Of a DNA stretch of 64,000 bases, positions 11,956 to 23,579 are shown one piece after another. Origin of the DNA: Toxorhynchites rutilus septentrionalis (taxonomy: Eukaryota > Arthropoda > Insecta > Diptera > Culicidae); assembly GCF_029784135.1 (NCBI RefSeq), contig NC_073746.1, forward strand, positions 92,826,564 through 92,890,563. Reading direction: 5' to 3'. The position numbers and the translations under genes are program-made. The notes below the pieces were generated by a model, which saw only the letters and a list, made by a program, of their open reading frames with translations, searched no databases and was not told where the DNA came from. The first letter of the stretch is position 1. Each line of letters starts with the position of its first letter.

Positions 11956-12868
11956 GGGTGCCAATGGAAATGGTCATCTCTAATTTCAAAAAGTTACCTC
12001 ATAAAAAATGTTCACCTCCTCGAAAAAACACCCTATGCCAAATATTAGCTCAATCGGCCTAAAGGGAGAGTGGCGCGAAGCAGGTAAAGTTTTCGTTTTT
12101 TGAAAATCGAAAAATCACTCAAGGGGGAATTAAAGGAAATCGGGGTTTCCGAAATAAATTGTTTGATGCCAAATGTCTTAAAAATGCATGAAACGTCGAG
12201 ATCTAGTGTCATATCGAAATTTATTTTTTTTTGTCAAAAATCGATCCTCTGGGACTTTTTTTTTCGGAATACGAAACGAAACGTATGGTTTTGGGTATCA
12301 ATAAAAATAGTTATCTCGATTTTTCATTCTGAACTTGCTGCGAAATGTTGATTTGCACAATAATATACCCTTTGCAAAATATTAGCTCATTCGAACTTCT
12401 ATTATTAGTGTCATAGGTGTAAAAATTTGAGTTCACCGAAAATCGGGGTTTTCAAAAAAATTGTTTGTGCCAAATGTCTCAAAATTGCATTACTTGACGA
12501 TATTTACTGTTATCTCAAAAAAAAAATTGTAAAGAAATTTTTTTTGGCACTCGTTTTTCCGTCTGAAAAGTTTTAACAGTTTTAACAAAAAAAAATTTTT
12601 TTGAGATCTGTAAATCTTGATGTGTCATGCAATTTTAAGACATTTGGCATCAACATTTTTTTTTTAAACCCCGATTTCCTTTACTCCCCCTTGGGTGATT
12701 TTTCGATTTTCAAGAAACTCAAGCTTTGACTGCTTTGCGCCACTTTTCCTTAAATCCGATTGAGCTAATATTTGACATAGGGTGTTTTTTCGAGGCGGTA
12801 AACATTTTGTATAGGGTAACTTTTTGAAATTTTAGGGTCGATTTTCTCCCATACATTCATTGGCACCC
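11956..12868. mobile_element. Foldback MITE, TA-flanked (family F, copy 2, complete)
   Basis: GGGTGCCAATG and CATTGGCACCC bound the element, with TA at 11954-11955 and 12869-12870. The two arms are inverted over roughly 280 bp. For example, the blocks CCAAATGTCTTA, GAAATCGGGGTTT and CAAGGGGGA on the left recur inverted at 12630-12710. It sits inside an older repeat end rich in TCTGTA motifs. No reading frame with a transposase motif. Confidence 0.85.
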
Positions 12869-12869
12869 T

Positions 12870-12945
12870 AATATACAGATTCTATATCTGAAATTTGACG
12901 AAAAATCTGTAAAATACAGCATATTATGTATATATTGCAACCCTG
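12870..12945. repeat. hAT-type terminal sequence with CTGTA subterminal repeats
   Basis: Reading inward from 12945 on the minus strand it starts CAGGGTTGCAA and is followed by repeated CTGTATTTTACAGATTTTT-like words. The words continue on the other side of the foldback MITE (11890-11953: AAATCTGTA, ATTCTGTA). CAGGGTTGC is a usual hAT terminus and spaced subterminal motifs are typical of hAT ends. The MITE at 11956-12868 interrupts it. Confidence 0.5.
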
Positions 12946-13220
12946 TCCGTGATAAACAACGAATTGAATAACAGCAATTCCACAGAAAAAAAAGTTGTAC
13001 GATCTCTCAACATTTTGATTTTTTTTTTCAAACGGTCGTTCGTTACGAAAATAACTATACCCGTATTTTCTTGTCATTAGACTGGGCCTTTCCAGGTTAT
13101 ACTGATTCAAAAATCGGAGTTTTTCTAAATTTTGACTGAACTTCCCTCACCCATACCATATAACATGACTTTAAAAAAGTTCGAAGATTAACATAAAATA
13201 ATAACTAATACTAAGATAAA

Positions 13221-14576
13221 AGTCACAGTAGGGTTGTGTCCGAGACACGACCGCATAGTTGACGTAGGATTCCGTTAGGCTATCTGTTGATTTTGGATAT
13301 GCTGGAAAAATTACATCGGTAAACTCTTTGGTAATGATTTGGTGGCCCTGAAAAGTTTAGTTGTGCGGTATTGTTTGTTCACTCCACTAGTGTTTAACGA
13401 GTGATGATGATAGAAGGATGGTAAACAGTCGTTGGATGGTGCGTATCAGATAAAAGATGTCGAAGTGGAACGAGATATGATGGAAACCGTCCTCTGTGAT
13501 CCTTGACGAGATGCCACCTGTTCACATGTAAGGATGAAATAAAGAAAAGAAAACTCACCAACGTAATATAAGATAATTACCAATACAGAACACAATTATC
13601 AATTTTTCTCGTCAGTAAAAACTTGTTACTTAATATAGGAAAAACATATTTGAAATGGAAAAGGTAATTTTCTTTTATAATTTTTACTTTCTGAGTGTTT
13701 ATTCAACCCAATGCGAATTTTAATTGGATTAACAATATCACAACATACTATACTATACGTAGAGCATATGGGAAATCACTTTTTCTAATATTTCTTCACT
13801 TTTCCAATTTTTCTCGTCGTATAAACTTTTATTGGGTGAAAATGAATACGACAAAACAGACAGCTCAAAGCGAATGACCCGTTATCGAGCGGGAACACAC
13901 CTAGGTTTTTATTCATGAAAATTGGAATAAATCGTTTCATATATCAAGTCATTTTTAAACAACTGCTACCATATACAATTTTACACCTACACTTGTGCTA
14001 AATTTTTCACAATACATGATCGGTCATTGATATAAAATTTCACGAAGCCACGAACATTAAAGTTCCAAATTTAAATTTTATTTGCTAAAATTAATCGTTC
14101 CACTCACCTTACTTGCAATGTAAAAATGCCACCGACTTGCATATATTTGCTATGCCGAGTTCACCCGGGCACCTTGATTTTGATGTCTCTGTTAGGGAAC
14201 ACTTCTCGGTGGGAAAAAAGTTCCCCCTACTTTCATGTATTTGCAATGTCGGTTTCCCCCAGGCAGCTTGGTTTTGATGTCTCTGTTAGGGAACCGCCGC
14301 ATGTGTCGTCAATTTCGACCAATAAGAAGTGGATATTTCCGTTAGGATAGGGGTTGAGATTTTTCAATTGTTCGATAGTTAGTTTCATGACATATATTAT
14401 TTTATTCAATATAAAATATTGTTATGGAGTGCCGAAATCGATTGACGCAAAAATTTCATCAATGCATCATGAAATGACTGAGCAATAAGCCTTTGAAATT
14501 GGACAATTTTCACGAAGTGCTCGATTTTCAATTTGTACCCCAATATGTTCCCGAAAGACGTAATCCTACGTCAAAA
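13221..14576. repeat. Interspersed repeat family R1, copy 2
   Basis: This uninterrupted copy has the same ends as copy 1: GTCACAGTAGGGTTGTGTCC at one side and AGACGTAATCCTACGTC at the other. It holds two tandem ~100-bp units near 14127-14310 (each with GGCA.CTTG.TTTTGATGTC then CTGTTAGGGAAC), while copy 1 has one. No open frame with a recognisable motif. Confidence 0.75.
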
Positions 14577-14880
14577 ACTTAAATCCTGGAAACGAAAAAT
14601 ATGTGTCATTTTTTGATTCTAGCATGTATTTTCAATTACAACATTCGTAAAAGTTTGTCAAGAAAATTGCATGTAGTTTTTTTTTTAATGGAAAAATCAT
14701 CTATTTTTTCTTTAGATAATTCAATCAATACAATCAATCAAGGAGAAAAATATTAAACTTCCGCTTTGCCAAATCCATACACCATTCCTTTTCACACGCT
14801 CCATTATGTTCTTTGAAACGGCACTGTCGACATTGTTCACCGTAGAACGTCAATTAGTTTCGAATTGTGCTTTGCATAAA

Positions 14881-15400
14881 GGACTTGACTAGTAGGACAC
14901 AGTTATTTATGTAAAATGGAAATCCAAGATGGCGGCCGTTACAAAATGACAGACTACATATTTTGTCACAACCTCATCAATATGGGTATCAAATAACAAA
15001 TAAAAACCCATCAATATGGTTATCAAATGAAAGGGCTTGACTATTAGAACACAGTTATTTATGAAAAATGCAAATCCAAAATGCCCGTCACCACAAAATG
15101 GTGAAATATGTGTTTCTTTCAAAGCCCCATCAATATGGGTATTAAATGAAAGGACTTGACTAGTAGAACACAGTTATTTATAAAAAATGTAAATCCAAAA
15201 TGGCGACCGTTACAAAATTGTCGACTACATTTCTTCTAAAAACCTCATCATATGGGTATCAGATGGAAGGGATTGACTAGTAGAACACAGTTATTTAGGA
15301 TGAACCCAACTCCAAGATGGTCAATTACTTATTTCATGCAACTCCCGCATATGGTATTAAATGAAATGATTTGACTAATATAATACAGTTAATCATGAAA
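14881..15400. repeat. Diverged tandem repeat, about 118-bp period
   Basis: Five units begin with versions of GACTTGACTAGTAGAACACA at about 14881, 15033, 15151, 15270 and 15367. Each continues with GTTATTTATGAAAAATG, AAATCCAAAATGGC and a CATCAATATGGGTATCAAATGA segment. The last unit is the most diverged and the first spacing is longer (about 150 bp). Confidence 0.8.
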
Positions 15401-15559
15401 AAATTCCATTTGAAACATTTTAAAAATGTTTGGGATATAAAATGGGGAGAAAACTGTGTTGTTATCAAAAACTGCTATACTCTCTTGGCTGATAATTCGA
15501 CATGGTCAACATTATATGGATCATGAGAAATCAGTTCTAGTTATTATAAAAAAGCTCTG

Positions 15560-16090
15560 TAATGAATTGATTTCAGAGCTGGTAAAGCGATTTACAAATC
15601 TTGAGTCACACGAGTTAGTAGTCTAACCAATACTGCTAGATGCTCGCTTCAAGCAGCAAGGTTTTGGGGATAACAGAAAGTACAACTATGTACGCCAGCC
15701 GTTGATAAGGACGCTAAAAATGACATCCATAGAATACACGCCTACGAAACTACCACAAATCGCTGGTGATGAAGCGCGGTCATCTGTATGGGAGAAGTTT
15801 GATACATTGGTTGGCAATCTTCGATCCTCACATGATCTAAAAGCTACTGCAATATCTATTGTAGATAAATATTTACCGGAATTACATTTGCAGAGAATAA
15901 GCGACCATTTGCTTTGTTGGAATTAAGGGAAATCTATCTCTCCGCGGCTCTACCATTTTTTTTAAATATTAGATATTCCTGCGACTTCAGTATCATGTGA
16001 GCGAGTTTTTCCGAAACAAGTTTGCAGTGAAAGATGTAGTAGACTTTCATCAGATAACATTGAAAAGATAATGTTTATAAATAAACAAAA
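15560..16090 (+). pseudogene. hAT transposase C-terminal remnant
   Basis: The frame encodes ILLDARFKQQGFGDNRKYN near 15630, a 74-codon open segment at 15702-15926 (with RTLKMTSIEYTPTKLPQ), and after an interruption IPATSVSCERVFPK then SERCSRLSSDNIEKIMFINK near 15970-16085. LDxRFK and the P-A-x-S-x-x-C-E-R-x-F block are the usual markers of the hAT C-terminal catalytic and dimerisation region. Several stops and shifts separate the pieces. The N-terminal BED finger and first catalytic residues are not visible. Confidence 0.75.
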
Positions 16091-16211
16091 GTAAAGAAGA
16101 TTGTTGTGATGGAAATATATCAGAAAATCCTTTAATAAAGTAGTATTTTCACTATTCTCTGCACTAGTTATTGTTTCAAACCTTATTTTTTACGTCTTCC
16201 ATTCTTTACAT

Positions 16212-16327
16212 ATCCGAATAAACCAGTTTTTAAAAAGAGCCGTCGAGCCGCGCAAATGAGCCGGCTCTTTTGATTGAGCCCACGGCTCTGAGCCGCTCAC
16301 TGAAATGGACCGTTTTGCCCATCTCTA
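16212..16327. repeat. hAT 3' end with GAGCCG subterminal motifs
   Basis: The block carries repeated GAGCCG/CGGCTC words (including the palindrome GAGCCGGCTC) and ends TTTTGCCCATCTCTA. Inverted, that is TAGAGATGGGCAAAA, close to the common hAT terminus CAGAGATGGGC. It directly follows the hAT remnant at 15560-16090 and is most likely its 3' end. Confidence 0.65.
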
Positions 16328-17371
16328 CTCTAGATAGACAACGAACTCAGTGATTGGTCGTTAAAAGAGGGGCAGCTCAAACCAATCGAAGTAATCGATG
16401 AGAAATCTAATCCGCTTCTTCAATTCGTGCTCGGGATGTTGTTGCTTTAGAAACCCACCACAATTAATTCACTTCCTTATCAACTTCCGAAATCTGCGAA
16501 ATCGATACTGTATACTGTTGGCTGTCAGTCCCTCGTTAAATTTTGTTACAGTCCGCGAGTTAATTCGTTCGTTTCTACTGTCCGCTCATACTTTACCCGC
16601 CACCCCACCCACACTCCCCAACCTTTCGGACCTGGGCCAATTGCATGAGAATGTCGGATAAATTTATCGAAAACAACAAGGTGGCAAAAGTGTGGAAGTG
16701 AATATTCAAATCGGTAAAAGAAATATAGCGACCGAGCGCATATATTCCGCCATCGCCGTCATCATCGTCATCATCAGCGCGGTAGCATTGTGGCAATCAT
16801 ACACACGATATGCGAGCGAGTCAAAGAGCATACCGGAACGAGCGGGGGAACCCAAGAGCATACATATATGAATTGCAACGCACGCCGATGGATCCAAGCC
16901 GACGAGCCAGCTGGTGCTGAGGGGGTTTGGTGGAGAAAAAAATCAGCTCCAACACTCGACTCGCTTCGGTACATGTTGTGCAGAGAACAGAAAAGTGGAA
17001 AATCATAAATTTCAAACAACAGAACACACTGTATACTGTATGACATAAATTATGTTATTAAAATATAATTATGATAATACGTGAAATGTATATTCAGATA
17101 TTTTATGATTCTGTCAAACTTTCGTACAACCCAAACGACGACGAGTTGTTCGGTCGCTGCCATCGCTGTATTTATGCGAAGAGGGCTGCAGTGGCATTTC
17201 GTAGAGCTCATTTTCGCCAGTCTGGTTTTAAAAAAAAGTGGTGCTTGCTACCGCCACTACCGGTTGCTTCCTTCCTCCCAGGTTGAACTGTTAGTCAATT
17301 GGCACACTGGGAAAAGTACAGTGGAAAAAAACCAAATCATGTGTGGTGTTTGGGCGAAGGATATTGTAATA
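16328..17371. other. Single-copy stretch, no gene recognised
   Basis: Balanced composition, not repeated elsewhere in the window, with pyrimidine-rich and CATCATC-rich parts (16590-16790). Opposed frames of 60-116 codons overlap heavily and show no family motif, so they look like chance. Host regulatory or untranslated sequence is possible but unproven. Confidence 0.4.
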
Positions 17372-18041
17372 CAGGGCGTTTTTTATTCATATAATTTTCG
17401 TTTTTTGAATTTAAAAGAAAAAAAAATTTAGTCAACCTTTTAAAGTCAGAAAACTTGAAACCGCATGAAAAAAAAAATAAATTCATCCAGAATCTCTCAG
17501 GCGATCATATTTGATGAAAAAAATCTTTCTACATATAAGGTCGAATTTTAACGATGACAGAGTTATTGTATTTTTTTTATTGTTCTGGGATCTGTTTGCC
17601 ATAAACTGATCCTACTTCGAAAAGCCCGCTACATAGGACAATTTTGTTTTTCCCATTTGAAAGATGAGAAAATTTAGTACAGGATATAGTGGTGAATTAC
17701 CTAAATTAGTGGAATTAAATAATATTCTGAAAGTAAAAAGCATAATACATTGGTTTTCAAGGTGTTGTTATTAATTTTAACTCAAATATTCTTAAAAACT
17801 TTATTGTTTTTATCAAGTAAAATGAAGGTCTCAAAGTGCTATACAAATTCAATAAAAATCTTCAAAAATCACGATTTTTACTCCACCGTACTAATAATTG
17901 CCAATTGAATTTCGTCTTTACGTTGAAATATTACATTTTTTCTTGAAATAAGTCATATTTGGATATAATTTGTTTTCAAACTGTATATAATCGAGCTTAA
18001 AATTTTATGTTATCGAATCATGTATAATCGAGTCCGTCCTG
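17372..18041. mobile_element. TA-flanked non-autonomous element (CAGG..CGGACTCGATTAT type)
   Basis: The right end reads TATAATCGAGTCCGTCCTG followed by TA (18042-18043). The left end starts CAGGGCG after TA (17370-17371) but has diverged beyond the first bases. The interior matches 61-400. The size of about 670 bp and lack of any transposase frame make it non-autonomous. Confidence 0.55.
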
Positions 18042-18608
18042 TACTGTGAGATTCTTACAAAGTGCGATTTTGGAATATGTTCAAAATTACTACACGAAAA
18101 TTGATTACATTTGGACATTTTTACATGAACCTTGCAGCATTAGTTCAATGAATAATCAAATCTTGTTGATTCAGACATTAATCCTACGACCTTTCAGGTC
18201 TGTATGTAGCTTGCACTGGCCAGATATGGTGCTGTAAGCAATCAAAAGGTGATTTTTTTTTTATCCAGTTCATTTATTTGTAAGGCTCAATCGCATAAGC
18301 TTTGCGGAGCCGCTAATTCAAGGTTTGTTTATACAAAGTTTCAACTAATTTCTATGTTTAGTAGGATTCGACCGAATACTCGCGGTTTACTCGAGGTTAA
18401 AAGGGCAACATTTTTGTGGGACGGGTCAGGTTGGGGATATGGATATGAGGTATCGTTGTCTCAACCGAGGGTTGCCGCACGCACTGTAGCATAGTGCATA
18501 ATGACCAGGGATAGCATCTGGTGTTCGACTAGCTGTCGAGGGTGGGCGACGGTGAGATGGGGGGACAAGACAAACAAACTAATAACGAAAAAGAAAAACA
18601 CAAAAGCA

Positions 18609-19050
18609 TTAAATACTTATACTAGACCGTTTCACAAACATATAGATCAACTGCATATAGCAGATGTCGCGAGTTCCCAACACGTCTCTAACAGGAACAT
18701 AGGATTGTCTTCCTTGGACGTCAAGGGCATTCAAAAGGTACTCTCTGGCTGCGTAATTATCCGTACATTGCCAAACTGCGTGATCGATGTCATCGTAACC
18801 GTTTCCACACCGACAGACGTTGCTTTGAACAAGATTTATTCTGTGGAGATGCACATCTAGCGAGTAGTGGTTGGACATAAGTCTACTCATTACACGAATG
18901 AAGTCACGACTTAAGTCCAAACCTTTGAACCACGCTCTCGAAGAAACCTTTGGAATAATTGAATATAACCACCGCCCAAGACTTCCAGTGTCCCAATCGG
19001 TTTGCCAACTCAAGAGGGAACTCTGACGCAGTAATTGGAATTTTTTCGTA
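18609..19050 (-). pseudogene. LINE ORF2, C-terminal part with CCHC-like motif
   Basis: After the shift the protein continues with WLYSIIPKVSSRAWFKGL, RDFIRVMSRLMSNHYSLD and a terminal Cys/His cluster C-R-C-G-x5-D-x-D-H-x-x-W-x-C. It ends with KRSSISI. The paralogous copy has the same layout (CDCGDGYHDIEHVVWSC). This region follows RNase H in I-clade ORF2 proteins. Confidence 0.8.
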
Positions 19051-19554
19051 TGAAATCTGTCTATCAAACAATTCGCCTTCCTGGGCACCCACCTTTGCGA
19101 GAGTGTCCGCCTTCTCATTGCCAGGAATTGAGCAATGAGAGGGGACCCATACAAAGGTTAACTTATAAGATCTTTCGATCAGTGCACTCATCTGCTGCCT
19201 CACTTTTGTGAGGAAATAAGATGGGTGCCTACTAGTTTTCATCGACTGGAGAGCCTCAAGCGAACTGAGACTATCCGAGAAAATGAAGTAATGATCTGCA
19301 GGCTTGTTGGAGATCATCCCCAATGCGAAGTCGATTGCTGCCAGCTCAGCAACATAAACGGAACAAGGTTCCTGCAGTTTACGGAAGGCGCTTGAATTTT
19401 CATTGAAAACACCGAAGCCAGTGGATCCATTGAGGCGAGACCCATCAGTGAAGTATCTTTTCATGCAATTGACTTTTTGGTACTTTCGGTTAAAAATACG
19501 GGGAATGAAAGTTGGTCGAAGCTGATCTGAAATCCCAAGTATTGCTTGTTTCAT
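18904..19554 (-). pseudogene. LINE ORF2, RNase H part
   Basis: RNase H removes RNA from the cDNA hybrid. The four active-site positions are visible: Asp in FTDGS (residue 37 of this frame), Glu in VAELAAIDFAL (70), Asp in FSDSLSS (94) and Asp in GNEKADTLAK (150), with WVPSHCSIPGN between. A frameshift near 19040 cuts it from the C-terminal part. The same domain in copy 2 (35045-36389) is intact and closely similar. Confidence 0.9.
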
Positions 19555-19877
19555 CGACAGATCGTATTCAATTGAGGAACTGCTGATGGTGAAGTGAGCA
19601 CGATCTGGAGTAAACTATGGAAGACAAATATCTGACGAAATATAGTGGTAATAAATTCTCATAAACCGAGATTGTATATTTAGATGAAGAATTTTTTCAA
19701 AGTTTTCAATCACAAGTGTGTTCGTGATACCGCATTTCACCAGTATTCTGAGAGAAAGTTCCCAGAATCGGTTCTGTAGAGGAGTTACTCCTGCCAGAAC
19801 CTCGAGACTCATGTTATGCGTTGAGTGCATACAGCCGAGAGCTATACGCAGACAATGATATTGAATTCGTTCCAATT

Positions 19878-21185
19878 TTAGAAGGTGACTTTTAGCTGCT
19901 GAGAGAAAGCAGAAAGAGCCATACTCCAGAATAGATAGAATAGTTTATAAAGCGTTATGAGATCTCCCGGATGAGCTCCCCACCACGTGCCGCAAATCGA
20001 GCGGAGAAAGTTGACCCTCTTTTGACATTTTTGCTTCAAATACGTAATGTGGGTATTCCAAGTGCATTTTGAATCAAACCAGACACCAAGGTACTTGAAG
20101 GTCAATGATTGGGTAATGTTTCTCCCCAAAAGCTTAAGTTGCAATTGGGCTGGGGACCGCTTTCGAGTAAACACTACCAGTTCTGTTTTCTGCGGCGAGA
20201 ATTCTATCCCTAAGTTCCTTGTCCAAGAAGACAAGTTATCTAGGGAATTTTGCAATGGTCTTTGCAAGTTTTCGGCATGGGGACCTCTGACGGAAACCAC
20301 ACCATCATCTGCAAGTTGTCTTAGCGTGCATTGTTCTGCCAAACAACTGTCAATATCTTTCACATAAAAATTATAAAGAAGGGGGCTGAGACATGAGCCT
20401 TGGGGTAGACCCATATAACTATTTCTGGAAGTTGTCAGCTGTCCAAGGGTGAAGTTCATTTGCTTTTCTGACAACAAATTGTACAAGAAGTTATTCAAAA
20501 TTCCAGGAAGTCCACATCTGTTCAGATTGTCTGACAGAATTTCTATGGAAACTGAATCAAAAGCTCCCTTAATATCCAAAAATACTGAAGCCAGTTGCTC
20601 CTTGTGCGCAAAGGCCAGTTGAATATCTGTAGAAAGCAACGCTAGACAATCGTTTGTTCCTTTGCTCTTGCGAAACCCAAATTGTGTACTTGATAGCAAA
20701 TTATTTGTCTCGATCCATTGATCGAGTCTTCGAAGGATCATTTTCTCCAGCAATTTTCTAATGCACGAGAGCATAGCAATCGGACGGTATGAGTTATGGT
20801 CAGACGCTGGTTTGCCAGGCTTTTGAATTGCTATCACTTTGACCTGTCTCCATTCGGGTGGCACAATATTGTTTTCTAGTAGAGTATTGAATAAGTCTAG
20901 CAAGCGTCTTTTCGCGATATGGGGAAGATTTTTTAGAAGAACGAATTTAATCATATCGCTTCCGGGTGAAGAGTTGTTCGATGAAAGAAGAGCCATAGAA
21001 AATTCCAGCATTGAGAATGGTCTGTCCAGAGGTCCACCGCTTGGAGACGTTTCTCGAAGAATATGTTGGGCTGGAACTGAGTCTGGACAGACCTTTTTAG
21101 CGAAATCGAATATCCATCGGTTGGAGTATTCTTCACTCTCGTTGGTAGATGAGCGGTTACGCATGTTGCGAGCTACCCTCCACAA
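19878..21185 (-). pseudogene. LINE ORF2, reverse transcriptase part
   Basis: This is the central polymerase of the LINE. The motifs seen are KPGKPASDHNSYRPIAMLSC (about 122-141), a motif A FLDIKGAFDSV with the metal-binding Asp (202-212), motif B GLPQGSCLSPLLYN (259-272) and motif C LADD (291-294). The frame is lost near 19936, where one A appears missing compared with the second copy at 34521-36389. Translation then resumes in another frame at LERIQYHCLRIALGCMHST (19815-19875) and stops at TAG near 19615. Confidence 0.9.
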
Positions 21186-22297
21186 GGTACGTATTGAGGT
21201 TTCACGAGAAAGACCTTCGAAAAAAAAACCGCGTTTTTTGCTTTAACTAATTGTTTCAGCTGTATTTCAAGCTTTGAATATTCCTCGAAGTGTGTGGATG
21301 TTCCATGTCTGCGAAAAGCTTTGAAAGCATCAGATTTTTTCAAATACAATTTTGTGCATTCATCGTCCCAGCCAGGAGTGGCTGGTTTTCTTTTAAATGA
21401 AGCACTTGGAACTTTTCTTTTTTGTGCTTCCAGTGAGCTTTTATACAAGAAATCGACGAAGAATCGATATTCTTCCAATGGTGGAAGTATATCTATTGAT
21501 TCGACACCAATTGTTACCGCCGTTGCAAATTTTTGCCAGTCGATGTTCCTTGTTAGATCAAATGGAACTCGAGATGGTTCAGTGGATTGCGGGCTACACT
21601 TGATTGATATATTGATTGGCAAGTGATCGCTACCATGGGGATCATTGATGACCTTCCACTGACAATCTAATGATAGCGAGTTTGAGCACAAAGATAGATC
21701 GAGTCGGCTTTCTCGAGCCGGAGGTTTTGCAATTCGTGTCACTTCACCAGTGTTCAAGATAGTCAAGTTGAAATCGTCACATAAATCGTAAAAAATAGCC
21801 GCCCTAGCGTCATCATAAAGATCGCCCCACCCAGTACCATGGGAGTTCATGTCACCCAAAATTAGAACTGGGGTTGAGAGAATCGAAATTAGATTCCAAA
21901 GTTGACTACGGCTAATGGAAGTATTCGGGGGAACGTATATTGAAGCTATGCAGAGTTCTTTATTCTTTGCAGTTATTTGACAAGCGACGATTTCGACGTC
22001 TGATAGAGCTGGGAGAGGAATTTTATAGAAAGAGTAGCACTTTTTGATCCCTAAAAGTACTCCTCCATAGGAATCATCTCTATCCAGGCGAATAATATTA
22101 AAATCGTGGAAGTTGAGTTCTGTGTCAGAAGAAAGCCATGTTTCGGAAAGAGCGAATATATCACAATCATAATTTTGAAGTAAAAATTTGAACGAGTCTA
22201 GTTTAGGCACTAGACTACGGCAGTTCCATTGTAGCACATTGATCATATCTTCTACTACGTTAGATGAATTATCCATCGAAAGATATGATTGATGCAA
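21173..22297 (-). pseudogene. LINE ORF2, endonuclease part
   Basis: This is the N-terminal apurinic-like endonuclease that nicks target DNA for target-primed reverse transcription. Visible catalytic-site motifs are LQWNCRSL (about residue 22), SETW (51-54), GDMNSHG (148-154) and GSDHLPI (222-228), all in the expected order. The frame breaks near 21220 in a run of T (A-run complement); one base fewer would bring it into the frame of the reverse transcriptase. Met at residue 1 lies inside ORF1; the second Met (residue 8) or third (18) are equally possible starts. Confidence 0.85.
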
Positions 22298-23579
22298 GGA
22301 GGGGCCATGAAGCAGTCAATTGCTTAAGGTAAGACTTTAAAGATGGAAGCAAGGCAGAAATAAGGCTTCTGAGGGGGTCTTGAATTTTGAACGTGTTTAG
22401 TATGAAGTCCACAATGTCCGAAAAAGCTATCAATCCTCGATTAGACGCGAATTTTCTACGAGAAGATCGAGGAGCAGCGTTTTTATTTCTCTCTTCTCTG
22501 GGTAATGACGTAAAATCCTTGCTGCAACCAGGAACTGGCTGAGAAGGAGCCTTCGGATTCGTTTTTTTGCTACTATTACCCTTGGAATTAGACAATCTTC
22601 CGAGGGTCATTTTAGCTTTCTTACGGTGCACCATTGGTGAAGAGAGCTTTCTTTTTGATGATTCATCCTTTATTGAAGATTCTGGTGCAGCCGAAGTATG
22701 ACCCTCATCAGAATCAGAATCCGATTCTTGAGATGACAAAACCGAAAATTGGTTTTCATTTTGAGCGGCTGATGCGGTCTTTAGCATTTCGGCATAAGTC
22801 CGCTTGGAGCGTCCAGCGATAGAACGCTTCACTTTATCGGAGTGCTGTTTGTACCTTGGGCACTCTTGTAGAGGGTGAGGATTCTCGCCACAGTGAATAC
22901 ATTTTTCCACTGTTTGAGTGCAAGAATCCTCACTATGTTTATCGCCACATTTGCCGCAACGAAATTTGTTGCCGCAGTGGCTAACCGAGTGTCCCAACTT
23001 TTTACATTTGGTACAATTATAAACCCGCGGTACAAACAGGCGCACTGGGAAAAAAACATTTTCTACTTTCACATAATTTGGGAGAACAGAACCTGCGAAA
23101 GTAACTCGAAAAGAGTGCGAGGGCTTATAAACTTTTTTATTTTCTTCCAAAGATGCTGAATGCAGATTTCTAACATCCAGGATCTTTACAAGATCTCCAA
23201 TCATCGAGTTTTTGAAGGAACCCGACGCTTGTTTGAGTTCATCGACACTCAGACTCGCGTCGGTTACTACGCCTTCTATCTCCACTTCTCGAGAAGGGAT
23301 GTAGATGTGATACTCCCTGTTAAAAACTTCGTGGTCAACAATCTTGTTGGCCACATCAAAAGTCGGTGCTTCTACACGCAGTTTGTCCGGTCTCTCTTTA
23401 TGTATCGAGACGCCCTTATAATTACGCAGCAAATCTCTTGAAATATCAAGAGTTCTCAAAGCTTTTTCCTTGGGCCGAAAGAAAACAACCCATGGTGCCT
23501 TCGAGGACTGTTGATAATAACGCGTCCGCGCAACATTGGCATCAGCAGATGTCATAACGGTTGCGCAGACGGTGCGCAA
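22269..23579 (-). CDS. LINE ORF1 protein (gag-like, three zinc knuckles)
   Basis: This open frame of 436 codons encodes the nucleic-acid-binding protein that coats LINE RNA. CCHC knuckles lie at about residues 189-202 (C-x2-C-x4-H-x4-C), 208-220 (C-x2-C-x3-H-x4-C) and 227-240 (C-x2-C-x4-H-x4-C), as in I/jockey-type ORF1. The N-terminal part (WVVFFRPKEKAL onward) is the likely RNA-recognition-like region; the C-terminal third is rich in Ser, Lys and Asp. The first Met gives 436 residues; a second Met at residue 9 (MTSADANVARTRYYQQ) could be the real start. It overlaps ORF2 by 29 bp in another frame. It is the only long undamaged frame of this element. Confidence 0.85.
   Translation of the reverse strand: MRTVCATVMTSADANVARTRYYQQSSKAPWVVFFRPKEKALRTLDISRDLLRNYKGVSIHKERPDKLRVEAPTFDVANKIVDHEVFNREYHIYIPSREVEIEGVVTDASLSVDELKQASGSFKNSMIGDLVKILDVRNLHSASLEENKKVYKPSHSFRVTFAGSVLPNYVKVENVFFPVRLFVPRVYNCTKCKKLGHSVSHCGNKFRCGKCGDKHSEDSCTQTVEKCIHCGENPHPLQECPRYKQHSDKVKRSIAGRSKRTYAEMLKTASAAQNENQFSVLSSQESDSDSDEGHTSAAPESSIKDESSKRKLSSPMVHRKKAKMTLGRLSNSKGNSSKKTNPKAPSQPVPGCSKDFTSLPREERNKNAAPRSSRRKFASNRGLIAFSDIVDFILNTFKIQDPLRSLISALLPSLKSYLKQLTASWPLLASIISFDG

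Noticed and set aside
20047..20367. Plus-strand frames inside the LINE (20047-20367, 20839-21246, 21294-21626, 22875-23159)
   Set aside because: They are antisense shadows of ORF1 and ORF2.
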